This document shows, piece after piece, positions 1 to 8,646 of a stretch of 64,000 nt of DNA. The notes under the pieces were generated by a model. The model saw only the letters and a program-made list of their open reading frames with translations, had not been told where the DNA came from and searched no databases. The stretch is from Adhaeribacter soli (GTDB taxonomy: Bacteria > Bacteroidota > Bacteroidia > Cytophagales > Hymenobacteraceae). Each line of letters opens with the position of its first letter. Position 1 is the stretch's first letter. A program made the position numbers and the translations under genes. The DNA lies in assembly GCF_008727925.1 (NCBI RefSeq), contig NZ_VTWT01000001.1, positions 310,001-374,000 on the forward strand, read 5' to 3'.

Positions 1-112
1 GCGTCTTATTTACGTAATGCTTTACAAGGGTAGGAAGGAACAGCCGGAAAATAACCAGCAACAGCACGATCGTCAGCAGGATTTTGGTGGTATTGCTTAG
101 CGTTTTAAACAT
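1..112 (-). CDS. AsmA/DUF748-like protein, N-terminal fragment
   Basis: Only the first 37 codons are present; the gene runs off the left edge. The start is an ATG read leftwards from position 112. The peptide opens with a short polar stretch and then one strong hydrophobic helix (ILLTIVLLLVIFRLFLP), followed by LVKHYVNKT. A single N-terminal anchor followed by a (V/L)K-x-YVNKTL motif is typical of DUF748/AsmA-like inner-membrane proteins that span the periplasm. This assignment is inferred from the N-terminus only. An alternative is any other N-terminally anchored envelope protein. Confidence 0.5.
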   Translation of the reverse strand, partial: MFKTLSNTTKILLTIVLLLVIFRLFLPTLVKHYVNKT

Positions 113-260
113 CGGAAACAGATGAATTAAATTAAAACCAGCATAAATGCAGTTCTATACGCGAAGCAGCGATAAATTGATTATGAAGGTAGTATTCCCG
201 CTGTTTAGCGAAGCGCAGCTTGCAGGAAGGAAATAAAAATCCCGCCAATTCCAAGGTTGA

Positions 261-384
261 TTCATTCTATCTAACGACTATCCCCTTGAGGGGATTATAG
301 GGGTGTTAAAACGTTATTTGATAAAATCAGCAGGTGTAAACACCCCTCATACTCCCCTCAAAGGGAGAATCAGCCAGAATGAAA
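261..384. repeat. Imperfect inverted-repeat element
   Basis: The 400-base gap 113-512 holds no convincing gene. At 261-384 it contains an imperfect inverted repeat bounded by TTCATTCT and AGAATGAA, with CCCCTTGAGGGG and AGGGGTGTT on one side and their complements (AACACCCCT, CCCCTCAAAGGG) on the other. A related element lies at 39637-39825. A degraded copy of the TTTAGCGAAGCGCA hairpin family lies at about 197-225. This looks like non-coding mobile or BIME-like intergenic DNA. Confidence 0.6.
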
Positions 385-512
385 TAGTCCTACCGCAAGT
401 CCGGGAATTACCAGAATTTGGGGATTTTAATTTAAAGAACCCTATCGGATGAAGATTTTTTACCGGAAAAACCTCGCATGCTGAAGCAGCTTTCCGTTTT
501 AAAGGCGGTAAA

Positions 513-875
513 CTATTTGGTGCCTTCCAGTTCAAACGTAACGCCTTCCACCGTTTTGGTTTGCTTTTCGATGGGTCGGTCTAAAATGATTTTCAGGCCC
601 TTGCGGGTTTGTTCCAGTTCCATGGAAGCATAGTTGCCGGAGGCGTCGGTAAAGCTGGTTTCGAAGAGCTGCGTGGTATCCTGCGGGCCGGCTAATTTGT
701 ACACGTAGCGGTATTTATCCAGACCCGTAAGGTACATTTCGTAAACCAGCGATTTGCCTTTTACTTCGGTAAGTACTTCGCTCCGGATCTTATCGGTTTT
801 CTCCAGTCCTTCGCAACCGGTTATCATCGAAAAAACAAAAGTAAGGAGCAGGAGGGATTTAAAGGTTTTCAGCAT
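513..875 (-). CDS. Small putative lipoprotein of unknown function
   Basis: A 120-residue protein starting MLKTFKSLLLLTFVFSMITGC. The N-terminal K, the hydrophobic core and the lipobox MITGC point to signal peptidase II cleavage with lipidation at Cys21, so a mature envelope lipoprotein of about 100 residues is expected. The mature part is polar with short beta-like strands (SLVYEMYLTGLDKYRYVYKL, GLKIILDRPI) and no catalytic motif that I recognise. It stands alone, with about 300 bases of empty DNA between it and the next gene on the opposite strand. No function is proposed. Confidence 0.72.
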   Translation of the reverse strand: MLKTFKSLLLLTFVFSMITGCEGLEKTDKIRSEVLTEVKGKSLVYEMYLTGLDKYRYVYKLAGPQDTTQLFETSFTDASGNYASMELEQTRKGLKIILDRPIEKQTKTVEGVTFELEGTK

Positions 876-1173
876 TGGTTTGGGTTTAATGAATATCCGT
901 ATTTTTCGTTTGGTGCATAAAGTTCTAATTTACCCAAAAAAGCCGGATTCTCCGGAAATGGTTGTCTTTTAATATGCAGAAGAAAGCGAACATTATATAC
1001 ATACCACCAGCCAGCTTTGCACCAGAACTTGTTCGGGGAGTTTTCACCCATAAATTGAAATTTAGGTCAACGCTAAGCAGAATCTGCCTAAATTAGGAGC
1101 CCGGTAGCTGGTTAAACTTTTCTAATAAATCAGCTCTTTACCCGTTTTAGTTTAAAAATCTTTGCTCTCATAA

Positions 1174-2469
1174 ATGGAAATTCTTATCCTGATCCTGCTT
1201 ACCATGCTGAACGGCTTTTTCGCCCTTTCCGAACTGGCCATTATCTCCGTTAACAAGAACAGGATCGCCCAGAAAGCAAAACAGGGCAGCAAAAGCGCGA
1301 ATACGATTGTAGAATTACTCCAGTCGCCGGAAAATTTTCTGTCGGCGATCCAGGTAGGCATCACCCTGATCGGGATTATTTCCGGTGCTTACGGCGGGGC
1401 CGCCCTTTCCGACGACATGGAGCAGTGGCTTTCCGGGAACAGCTATCTGGCGCCTTATGCCGGCACCCTTTCCATCGTACTGGTAATTGGCCTTATTACC
1501 TATTTTTCCATCGTGATCGGGGAGCTTATTCCCAAAACCATTGCCCTGAGCAATGCCGACAATATAGCCCTGGTTGTAGCGCCAACCATAAAAGTCTTCA
1601 CCAAATTTACCAAACCGCTGGTACGGCTGCTTTCCGGTTCTACCACGCTTTTTATTAAAGTAATAGGCATTAAAGAGCCAACGGAAGAAAAGATGTCGGA
1701 AGAGGAGTTGCGGCAGATCATTAAAACGGCCGGCAAGCAGGGACTGCTTGCCAACGAAGCGATCCAGTTACACCAGAACATTTTTACCTACGCCGAACAA
1801 CGGGCCAAGAATTTACGCACCCACCGCATGGACGTAGAATTTATTGACATTAACCAGCCGGTGGAGGAGATAAAAGAAATCATAAAACGAAGCGCGCATT
1901 CCAAATTTCCGGTAGGGGACGGGAGTTTCGACAACATCATCGGCATCCTGACGGCGAAGCGGTTTTATGAGTTTCTGGCGGAAGAAAGCGATAAGCCGCT
2001 CATGAGCATTTTGCAGGCGCCGATCTATATTCCCGAAACCATGCGCGCCAATGCCGTGCTGAACATTTTCCGGAACCAGAAGCAGTATTTAGGCATTGTG
2101 ATCGATGAATTCGGCTCCATAGAAGGCATTATTACCCTCCACGACATTCTGGAAGCCATTGTAGGCGACCTGCCGGACCTGGACGAACACGACGAGCCGG
2201 ACATTGTGGTCCGCGAAGACGGCTCGCTGCTGATTAACGGCACCATGGAAATTTACGAGCTGAACCGCCACCTGAAGCAGGAGGTTTTTCCGAGAGATTC
2301 CGATAATTACGTAACCATTGCCGGTTTTATTTCCTACACCCTGGGCAAGCTTCCGTCGGTGGGCGATAAACTGGTAATTAACGGTTATGCCCTGGAAATT
2401 ATGGATATGGACGCCCACCGGGTAGATAAGATTTTGCTGAAGCAAGTAGAAGAGGCGGAGGGGCAGTAA
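1174..2469 (+). CDS. CNNM/HlyC-CorC family membrane protein with CBS domains
   Basis: A 431-residue integral membrane protein. The N-terminal DUF21/CNNM module (about residues 1-180) begins MEILILILLTMLNGFFALSE and holds several membrane helices, including the SELAIIS signature and the VIGELIPKTIA stretch. A CBS pair follows (about 195-335, ending GSIEGIITLHDILEAIVGD), then a C-terminal CorC/HlyC domain (about 345-425, REDGSLLINGTMEIYELN). Family members are linked to Mg2+/Co2+ efflux or older 'hemolysin' annotations; the transported ion cannot be read from sequence. Length and domain order are normal. It is a single-gene unit followed by a hairpin repeat. Confidence 0.9.
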   Translation: MEILILILLTMLNGFFALSELAIISVNKNRIAQKAKQGSKSANTIVELLQSPENFLSAIQVGITLIGIISGAYGGAALSDDMEQWLSGNSYLAPYAGTLSIVLVIGLITYFSIVIGELIPKTIALSNADNIALVVAPTIKVFTKFTKPLVRLLSGSTTLFIKVIGIKEPTEEKMSEEELRQIIKTAGKQGLLANEAIQLHQNIFTYAEQRAKNLRTHRMDVEFIDINQPVEEIKEIIKRSAHSKFPVGDGSFDNIIGILTAKRFYEFLAEESDKPLMSILQAPIYIPETMRANAVLNIFRNQKQYLGIVIDEFGSIEGIITLHDILEAIVGDLPDLDEHDEPDIVVREDGSLLINGTMEIYELNRHLKQEVFPRDSDNYVTIAGFISYTLGKLPSVGDKLVINGYALEIMDMDAHRVDKILLKQVEEAEGQ

Positions 2470-2478
2470 CAAATCATC

Positions 2479-2510
2479 GCGCAAGTTTAGCGAAGCGCAA
2501 CTTGCGGGAT
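2479..2510. repeat. GCAAGTT hairpin repeat (AGCGAAGCGCAACTTGC family)
   Basis: A short palindrome with GCAAGTT and AACTTGC arms around a TAGCGAAGCGC loop, between two converging genes. Copies or variants occur at about 197-225, 4225-4254, 7141-7177, 7205-7234 and 7381-7410. This is a REP-like family concentrated in the first 8 kb. In this position it could end transcription from either side. Confidence 0.65.
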
Positions 2511-2538
2511 TTTAAACTGGAGAAAGTTTTACTTTCTA

Positions 2539-4008
2539 TTATTCTACAAGAGTAGCCGCAATATCGTCTGCCAGTTTCAGAGAATTATCGTAACTATTAT
2601 TCGACAGAACCACAATCGTTTTTTGCAGATCGGCAAATCGCATAATGATGCATAAATAGCCCGGCCAGCTTCCGGTATGATAGACAAGCCGCTCGGTTTT
2701 CTGCCCGTCATTTAAAATAAACCCATACCCGTAATAGGAAGGCTGACCATTATTAAGCCTGTGCGGGGTGAACGCTTTTGCTAAATTTTGTTTACTGATC
2801 AGCGTGGGTTTTAGTAATTCATTTTCCCAGAGAATTAGATCCCGCGTGCAGGAATTTACTGTTCCATCGCCGGTAATAGCATCCTGGTAGATTACCTGCT
2901 GAAATTCTTTGGTGCTGTCGGGTACCACGTACCTGTTCAAACTATTGGAATATACGTAACCATAAGCATAATTCTCGATTTTCTCATTTTTGGATCTTCG
3001 GGTGTTGTAAACCCGGGTATGCTCCATTCCGAGTGGTTTAAAGATGGCCGACTCTAAAAAGCCTGCATAGCTAAGTCCGGAAGCCTTTTCAATGATTACC
3101 GAAAGAACCAGATAACCGGTATTGCTATACATAAAGCTTTCATTGGGCTGCGCGAGCACTTTGGGTTTATGCTTTTTCAGGAGTTCAATTACATCGTAGT
3201 TGGTTGCGAATTTCGATTTATCCCAGACCTTTGAAAGGAGTTTATCATAATCCGGTAACCCGGAGGTATGCGTAAGCAGATTTTCTATGGTGATGTTTTT
3301 ATAAGGGAAATCAGGAATAAATTGCTGGACCGGATCCGTTAATTTTAGTTTTCCCTGTTGCTCAAGCAAAAGAATGGCTACTGCCGTGAATTGTTTGCTG
3401 CAGGAGGCCAGTTCATAAAGAGTGGTATCATTCAGGCTATTTTTTAAATGAAGATCGGAATAACCGAAATGCTTCTGATAAACCGACCGGCCGCTATCTA
3501 GCACCATTACGCTGCCGTTAAATTTATGGGTTTTACTTTTCCGGTACTTTTGCTTTACGAGGGAATCTATGCCAGCTTCCAGTAAAGCTGCACTTACAGG
3601 GTTAACCGGTCTTTTCTTTCGGTAGACAAATGGCGGAGAGGTAAAGCCCATGCCTTCAATTTTGCCCTTTTCATTAAAAAAGAAATACATAAACAGCCGC
3701 GCTGCAGGATCTTTTTCCATGCGCAACTTGGCGGTATACTCATATTTGGAGGAATAGGTAACCGTGTCGATTTCAGCCTTTCCGTATTTCTTGAACAAAG
3801 GCTCGAATTCATTCTTCAGGCTTTTTTCCGGAATAATCACTTTACCCAGCAGCATCCAGGGGGCTTTCATGGCTTTGTAGTTGTGGTTGTTATATCCGTC
3901 CAGCACCTGCCGGATAGCGCTTAACCGCACTTCCTTTTCATTCGTTTGAGCTTTAACCTTATAAAGGGAAAGAAAGAAAAACAGCGCCAGTAAAATAAAT
4001 TTTGCCAT
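2539..4008 (-). CDS. Secreted beta-lactamase-family serine hydrolase
   Basis: A 489-residue exported protein, taking the ATG at 4008 because it gives a clean signal peptide (MAKFILLALFFFLSLYKVKA, cut before QTNEK). An in-frame start 18 codons upstream would bury the signal. Residues of about 25-130 form an extra domain resembling DUF3887. The rest is a class-C beta-lactamase/DD-peptidase fold: SxxK motif at Ser202-Lys205 (SCSK), a YSN motif within FMYSNTGY, and a late HTGSWPG in place of KTG. Substrates of this family range from peptidoglycan peptides to esters, so the substrate is unknown. It is transcribed alone, convergent with the CNNM gene. Confidence 0.88.
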   Translation of the reverse strand: MAKFILLALFFFLSLYKVKAQTNEKEVRLSAIRQVLDGYNNHNYKAMKAPWMLLGKVIIPEKSLKNEFEPLFKKYGKAEIDTVTYSSKYEYTAKLRMEKDPAARLFMYFFFNEKGKIEGMGFTSPPFVYRKKRPVNPVSAALLEAGIDSLVKQKYRKSKTHKFNGSVMVLDSGRSVYQKHFGYSDLHLKNSLNDTTLYELASCSKQFTAVAILLLEQQGKLKLTDPVQQFIPDFPYKNITIENLLTHTSGLPDYDKLLSKVWDKSKFATNYDVIELLKKHKPKVLAQPNESFMYSNTGYLVLSVIIEKASGLSYAGFLESAIFKPLGMEHTRVYNTRRSKNEKIENYAYGYVYSNSLNRYVVPDSTKEFQQVIYQDAITGDGTVNSCTRDLILWENELLKPTLISKQNLAKAFTPHRLNNGQPSYYGYGFILNDGQKTERLVYHTGSWPGYLCIIMRFADLQKTIVVLSNNSYDNSLKLADDIAATLVE

Positions 4009-4459
4009 ATACCTGATTTGGATACAGGTAAAGCTAACATAATTCTCCGGATCTCCCAACAAGCTACAGCAGCGTGGTGGCTTGTTGGGTTTTTAGCCGG
4101 TTTGTAATGGCAGAAGCATTGGCTGGTTCAGGAAAGTGCGGAGCAGTTACACGGAGAGTGGCATTACCTGGCAGGCAGCTCTATTTGCCTTGCAGGCAAG
4201 GTATTTACAATCTTATTAAGGGGGGCATAAGTTGCGCTTCGCTGAACTTGCGGGATGGAAGCCACGTCCTTTAAACAGTAAACCAACTTATCTGATTAAA
4301 AGGCGTACCTTACATCAATACCAGAAATCCCTTCTCTAACGGCATCCTAAAAAATCCTTCGGAGCTGTTTTTCAGACCTCTTTCTGCCTTACTTCTTAAC
4401 CAAATTACTGTTTTGGCCGGTTGGTCAATCTCTGAACTTTCCTTTTTAAAAAAATACGT
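4009..4459. other. Gap with one arm of a 71-bp inverted repeat
   Basis: No convincing gene; the only open frame (about 4074-4274) has no family resemblance and runs through repeats. At 4185-4254 lies a composite: a TTGCCTTGCAGGCAAG palindrome, then GTATTTACAA, then a GTTGCGCTTCGCTGAACTTG hairpin. The same composite, inverted, is at 7205-7276 on the other side of the histidine-kinase gene. The promoter of that gene should lie in the AT-rich stretch 4390-4459, but no clear -7 element is visible. Confidence 0.6.
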
Positions 4460-7114
4460 ATGATCTTAACTCCCGAAAATTTAGTGCCCAACAAAGAAAA
4501 TGAAGGGAGATTCCAGAGCCTGATGGAAGCCAGTTTAGACCCTCTGGTTACCATTAGTTTAGACGGTAAGATCATGGATTTTAATGTAGCGCTGACCAAT
4601 ATTACCGGCGTAACCAGAGAGAATTTGACCGGCTCCGATTTCTTCGGCTATTTTATTGAACCGCTCAATGCCCGCGAAATTTACCAGAAGGTTTTTGCCG
4701 AAGGCTCCGTTACCGATTCTCCGCTTACCATCCGCCATACCGATGGCAAACTGACCGATGTGCTTTTTAACGGCGCCGTTTACCGCGACGACAAGGGCAC
4801 CGTACTGGGCGCCGTAATTGTAACCCGCGACATTGCCGAACAAAAATGGGCTACCGAATTACGCATTGTAAACAAAGAGCTGGCTTTTCAGAACAACGAA
4901 AAAGAAAAACGGGCTCAGGAATTAAGCATTGCCAATACGGAACTGGTCTTCCAGAACGAAGAAAAAGAAAAAAGAGCCGATGAATTAAGCATTGCCAACA
5001 AAGAACTTGCTTTTCAGAACGACGAAAAAGAAAAGCGCGCGGCCGAACTGGTAATTGCCAACAAGGAACTCGATTTTCAGAAAGGCGAAAAAATTAAAAG
5101 GGCCGCCGAACTTCGCGTAGCCAATTACGCGCGGGGCCTGATCGAAGCCAGCCGCGACCCTTTAATGACCATAAGCCCGGAAGGAAAAATTACCGACATG
5201 AACCAGGCTACGGCCAACGTGATCGGGATTGCGCGGCAAGACCTGATCGGTTCGGATTTCTTTAATTACTTTACCGAACCCGCCATGGCGCAACAGGTTT
5301 ACCTGGAAGTATTCGCCCAGGGGGCGGTAGCCGATCTGCCCTTAACGCTATGCCGCAACGACGGAAAACTGACCGATGTATTGTTCAACGGTTCGGTTTA
5401 TAAAAACGACGAAGGCAAGGTAATTGGCGTAGTGGTGGTGGCCCGCGACGTAACCGAACAAAAACGCATTGCCACCGAACTGGTAGAAGCCAAAACTGCC
5501 GCAGAACAGGCTTACAAAATTGCCGAAGAAGCCAAAGCCAAAGCGGAAGATGCGGTAAAAACCAAGCAGCAATTCCTTTCCAATATGAGCCACGAGATCC
5601 GGACGCCGATGAACGCCATTGTCGGGTTTACGAAAGTGGTTCTGAAAACCGAACTCACCGAAAAGCAGAAGGAATACTTAACTGCTATTAAAAATAGCGG
5701 CGACGCCCTGATCGTGCTCATAAACGACATCCTGGACCTGGCCAAAGTAGATGCCGGCAAAATGACCTTCGAGCAGATCCCGTTTAAATTGGCAACTTCG
5801 CTTTCTTCCATGCTGCATTTATTCGAAACCAAGATCCTGGAAAAGAATTTAAAGCTGGAAAAGCAATACGATCCGCGCATTCCGGAAGTGCTCATCGGCG
5901 ACCCGGTGCGTTTGCACCAGATCATTTTAAACCTGGTGAGCAACGCCGTGAAATTCACTTCCGAAGGGAAAATTACGGTGCAGGTAAAAATGGTATCGGA
6001 AGACGCCGAAAAAGCGACCGTTAAATTCTCCGTATCGGATACCGGCATTGGCATTAAAGCCGAAAAACTCGGTCATATTTTCGACGATTTTCAGCAGGCC
6101 ACCAGCGGCACTTCCCGCATATACGGCGGAACCGGCCTGGGCCTGGCCATTGTAAAGAACCTGGTAGAACCCCAGGGCGGCACCTTAACCGTAGAAAGCA
6201 AACCGGACGAGGGCTCTACCTTCAGTTTCGAGCTTACTTTCCAGAAAACCCAGGAAAAAGCGGAGCTCGAACTGATCCCGGAAATGGAACTGGAAGCCGA
6301 ATTTAAAGATGCGCGCATTCTGGTGGTGGAAGACATTGCCCTGAACCAGCTATTAATGAAAACGCTGCTCGAAGATTTCGGCTTTAAAATGGACGTAGCC
6401 GGAAACGGCCGTATCGCGCTGGAAATGCTGAAGGATTGCGATTACGACATTATTCTGATGGACCTGCAGATGCCGGAAATGAACGGTTTTGAAGCCACCG
6501 ACTATATCCGGAACACCCTGAATTGCCACGTGCCCATTATTGCCCTTACTGCCGACGTAACGACGGTAGACGTGGAAAAATGCAGGGCCGTGGGCATGAA
6601 CGATTACATCTCGAAACCGGTAGACGATAAACTGCTTTACAGCAAAATAGTTAAGTTTCTGAAGCAGGCGGGCAGGCAAAAGAAAGCGGGCATAACGTAC
6701 AAGGATGACCTGCCAACACAGCAGCCGAAATGCGTGAATTTCGATTACCTGAAACGGATCACCAAGAATAATACGCGCATGATGGAAATGATCGGATTGT
6801 ACCTGGAAGAAATTCCGCAACTGGTACAATCCATGCAGCAAGCCATTGCCGGTAAAGACTGGGAAAACCTGAAACTCGCCACCCACTCCCTCATTCCCAC
6901 GTTTGCAACCATGGGCATAAACCCGGAGTTCGAAGACATGGCCAAAGCCATTCAGGCGCTGGCCGGCAACCTGATCGCCGAAAATGCGGGGCAGGAGGTA
7001 AGCGACGAAACCATGGGCATGCTCACTTCTTTGTACCAGAAAATAGAAACAGTATGCCTGAAGGCCGCAAAAGAGCTGGAAGAAGAAATGCTGAAGCTGG
7101 CCGAATTGGTTTAA
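4460..7114 (+). CDS. Cytoplasmic PAS-PAS hybrid histidine kinase with receiver and HPt domains
   Basis: An 884-residue multi-step phosphorelay protein with no signal peptide or membrane helix. Order: PAS 1 (about 14-130), four 21-residue coiled-coil repeats (133-216), PAS 2 (about 220-330, nearly a copy of PAS 1, sharing LTDVLFNG), HisKA with phospho-acceptor His378 in SHEIRTPMNA, HATPase with NLVSNAVKFT, DTGIGI and GGTGLGLAI (about 556-564), a receiver with phospho-acceptor Asp668 in MDLQMPEMNG, and a C-terminal HPt with His809 in ATHSLIPTF. All catalytic residues are present. No separate response regulator with an output domain is adjacent, so the final phospho-target is unknown. The next gene encodes an RsbQ-like hydrolase. 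The signal is probably intracellular. Confidence 0.93.
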   Translation: MILTPENLVPNKENEGRFQSLMEASLDPLVTISLDGKIMDFNVALTNITGVTRENLTGSDFFGYFIEPLNAREIYQKVFAEGSVTDSPLTIRHTDGKLTDVLFNGAVYRDDKGTVLGAVIVTRDIAEQKWATELRIVNKELAFQNNEKEKRAQELSIANTELVFQNEEKEKRADELSIANKELAFQNDEKEKRAAELVIANKELDFQKGEKIKRAAELRVANYARGLIEASRDPLMTISPEGKITDMNQATANVIGIARQDLIGSDFFNYFTEPAMAQQVYLEVFAQGAVADLPLTLCRNDGKLTDVLFNGSVYKNDEGKVIGVVVVARDVTEQKRIATELVEAKTAAEQAYKIAEEAKAKAEDAVKTKQQFLSNMSHEIRTPMNAIVGFTKVVLKTELTEKQKEYLTAIKNSGDALIVLINDILDLAKVDAGKMTFEQIPFKLATSLSSMLHLFETKILEKNLKLEKQYDPRIPEVLIGDPVRLHQIILNLVSNAVKFTSEGKITVQVKMVSEDAEKATVKFSVSDTGIGIKAEKLGHIFDDFQQATSGTSRIYGGTGLGLAIVKNLVEPQGGTLTVESKPDEGSTFSFELTFQKTQEKAELELIPEMELEAEFKDARILVVEDIALNQLLMKTLLEDFGFKMDVAGNGRIALEMLKDCDYDIILMDLQMPEMNGFEATDYIRNTLNCHVPIIALTADVTTVDVEKCRAVGMNDYISKPVDDKLLYSKIVKFLKQAGRQKKAGITYKDDLPTQQPKCVNFDYLKRITKNNTRMMEMIGLYLEEIPQLVQSMQQAIAGKDWENLKLATHSLIPTFATMGINPEFEDMAKAIQALAGNLIAENAGQEVSDETMGMLTSLYQKIETVCLKAAKELEEEMLKLAELV
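4856..5107 (+). repeat. Four 63-bp tandem repeats encoding a coiled coil
   Basis: Four in-frame 63-bp units inside the histidine-kinase gene, each encoding 21 residues of the pattern ELxIANKELxFQNxEKEKRA (three heptads). A degenerate fifth unit begins at 5108 (ELRVANYARG). The repeats connect the two PAS domains as a helical signalling rod. The whole-heptad length would let copy number change without breaking coiled-coil phase. Confidence 0.9.
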
Positions 7115-7138
7115 AGCTGAAGGTACGTTAATAGTAAA

Positions 7139-7177
7139 ATCCCGCAAGTTCAGTTTCTGAAGTTGCGGGATTTTTTG
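7139..7177 (+). terminator. Rho-independent terminator of the histidine-kinase gene
   Basis: The stem AATCCCGCAAGTT / AGTTGCGGGATT is followed by a T-run (TTTTTTG), 24 bases after the kinase stop codon. The stem is a variant of the GCAAGTT REP-like family, so a repeat appears to have become the terminator. Confidence 0.75.
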
Positions 7178-7204
7178 TTTACTCATTTTATGATTCCCAG
7201 GAAT

Positions 7205-7276
7205 CCCGCAAGTTTAGCGAAGCGCAACTTGTGGGCCCCCTTCGGTAAGTTTGTAAATACCTTGCCTGCAAGGCAA
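7205..7276. repeat. Second, inverted arm of the 71-bp composite repeat
   Basis: This is the reverse complement (with a few changes) of 4185-4254, carrying the TTTAGCGAAGCGCAACTTG hairpin, TTGTAAATAC and CTTGCCTGCAAGGCAA. The pair brackets the histidine-kinase gene. The rest of the 7178-7567 gap holds another hairpin variant (7381-7410) and a 30-bp sequence at 7341-7370 (CAATGCTTCCGCCTTTACAA...) repeated directly at 8386-8415 after the next gene. No gene is seen in the gap. Confidence 0.7.
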
Positions 7277-7567
7277 ACAAACCGCTATCTATGAAATCGG
7301 TAGCTTTTTACACAAAAATACTGCTGGGTTTGTGCAGACGCAATGCTTCCGCCTTTACAAACTGGCTAAATAAAAATCCCATAAGTTGCGGCTGTTCCTA
7401 AACTTGCAGGAGGGGTACAAATAAGCCATTCTTAAGAAGAATAAGCCCGCCTAATTACAGGTTTTAAGTTGAAAAAACAGTTTTGCACCGGCATCAAAAA
7501 GTTTATTAGGAATATTGCTGTTAACTTGCACCGGGTTATAAACAGGTTTGCCTGAATTTTTGCGGAT

Positions 7568-8365
7568 ATGAATGTAAGGAAACGGAATAATATTTCGGTA
7601 AACGGAAAGGGGAAGCAGCCGATGCTGTTTGCGCATGGCTATGGCTGCGACCAGAATATGTGGCGTTTCATCACCCCGGCTTTCGAAGACGAATACAGGA
7701 TCGTGCTTTTCGACCATGTGGGCTTTGGTGAATCGGAAGCCGACGATTATGCTGCCGAAAAATACAATTCTTTGCAAGCGTATGCCGACGATGTATTGGA
7801 GATCTGTGAAGCGCTGGAATTGCAGGATGTTGTGTACGTAGGCCATTCGGTAAGCGCCATGATCGGCATGCTGGCTGCCATTAAGAGACCAGGTATCTTC
7901 AGCCAGTTAGTTTTAGTAGCTCCCTCGCCTTGCTACATTAACTACGACGGCTACCGGGGCGGTTTTTCAGAAGCCGAAATAACCGGTATGCTCGAAGCCC
8001 TCGACAGCGATTTCTTTAGCTGGTCCTCGAATATCGCGCCGCTTATAATGGGCAGTTCCGGTTTGCCTGAGCTTACCGATGAACTGACCGAGAGCTTTTG
8101 CCGAAGTAATCTCGCGATTGCGAAGAATTTTGCCCGCATCATGTTTCTGGCCGATAACCGCCGGGAACTAACCAACGTCCGGACGCCTTCGCTGATTTTG
8201 CAATGCTCCGAAGATGCGGTTGCTCCCTTGGAAGTAGGGGAGTACATGCACCGCAATATGCCCGCCAGCAAACTGCAGCTCCTGGCAATGAACGGCCACA
8301 GCCCCCACCTGACCGCCCCCCAGGAAACCATAACGGCCATAAAAGCTTTTTTGGAAAAAGGGTAG
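7568..8365 (+). CDS. RsbQ-like alpha/beta hydrolase (D14/KAI2 superfamily)
   Basis: A 265-residue cytoplasmic alpha/beta hydrolase very close in pattern to Bacillus RsbQ: LFAHGYGCDQNMWR at the oxyanion strand, GHSVSAMIGM with nucleophile Ser94, LVLVAPSPCY, SLILQCSED with Asp216, and NGHSPHL with His244, matching RsbQ residues 96/219/247 within a few positions. RsbQ works with the PAS-domain phosphatase RsbP in energy-stress sensing and is thought to process a small hydrophobic ligand; plant relatives sense strigolactone and karrikin. Here the neighbour is a PAS histidine kinase, which suggests that the hydrolase product feeds the PAS sensor. That link is inference. The genes are 450 bases apart and so not clearly co-transcribed. 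Confidence 0.85.
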   Translation: MNVRKRNNISVNGKGKQPMLFAHGYGCDQNMWRFITPAFEDEYRIVLFDHVGFGESEADDYAAEKYNSLQAYADDVLEICEALELQDVVYVGHSVSAMIGMLAAIKRPGIFSQLVLVAPSPCYINYDGYRGGFSEAEITGMLEALDSDFFSWSSNIAPLIMGSSGLPELTDELTESFCRSNLAIAKNFARIMFLADNRRELTNVRTPSLILQCSEDAVAPLEVGEYMHRNMPASKLQLLAMNGHSPHLTAPQETITAIKAFLEKG

Positions 8366-8646
8366 GGGTATATTAAAGAAAAGCGCCATGCTTCCGCTTT
8401 TACAAACCGGCTAAAACACCCTCCAGGTTAAAGTTGACTCCTGAATCCGGGCGTTAGAAACTTACCGGTTTAATTTCCAGGATTTGATTTTTAAATTTGT
8501 AAGCGTAAATTGTTTAATTAAATTTAACGATACTTTAAACAAAATCCGGGAAATTCCATTTATATAAAAAGAGCGGCAAGTAAGACCAGGGTAAGCCTCC
8601 GTACGACCGGACCAGTTTAAAAGGAAGTAAAGATTAATGTAATACC

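Noticed and set aside
4074-4274. Open frame of 66 codons on the plus strand
   Set aside because: It runs through a palindrome and the GCAAGTT hairpin repeat, has no family resemblance, and overlaps inverted-repeat DNA found again at 7205-7276.
4856-5107. Tandem 63-bp repeats as CRISPR or minisatellite
   Set aside because: They are in frame, encode a coiled coil, and have no spacers between units.
6353-7186. Long (277-codon) open frame opposite the histidine-kinase 3' end
   Set aside because: It is the antisense shadow of the receiver and HPt coding region, which have intact catalytic residues.
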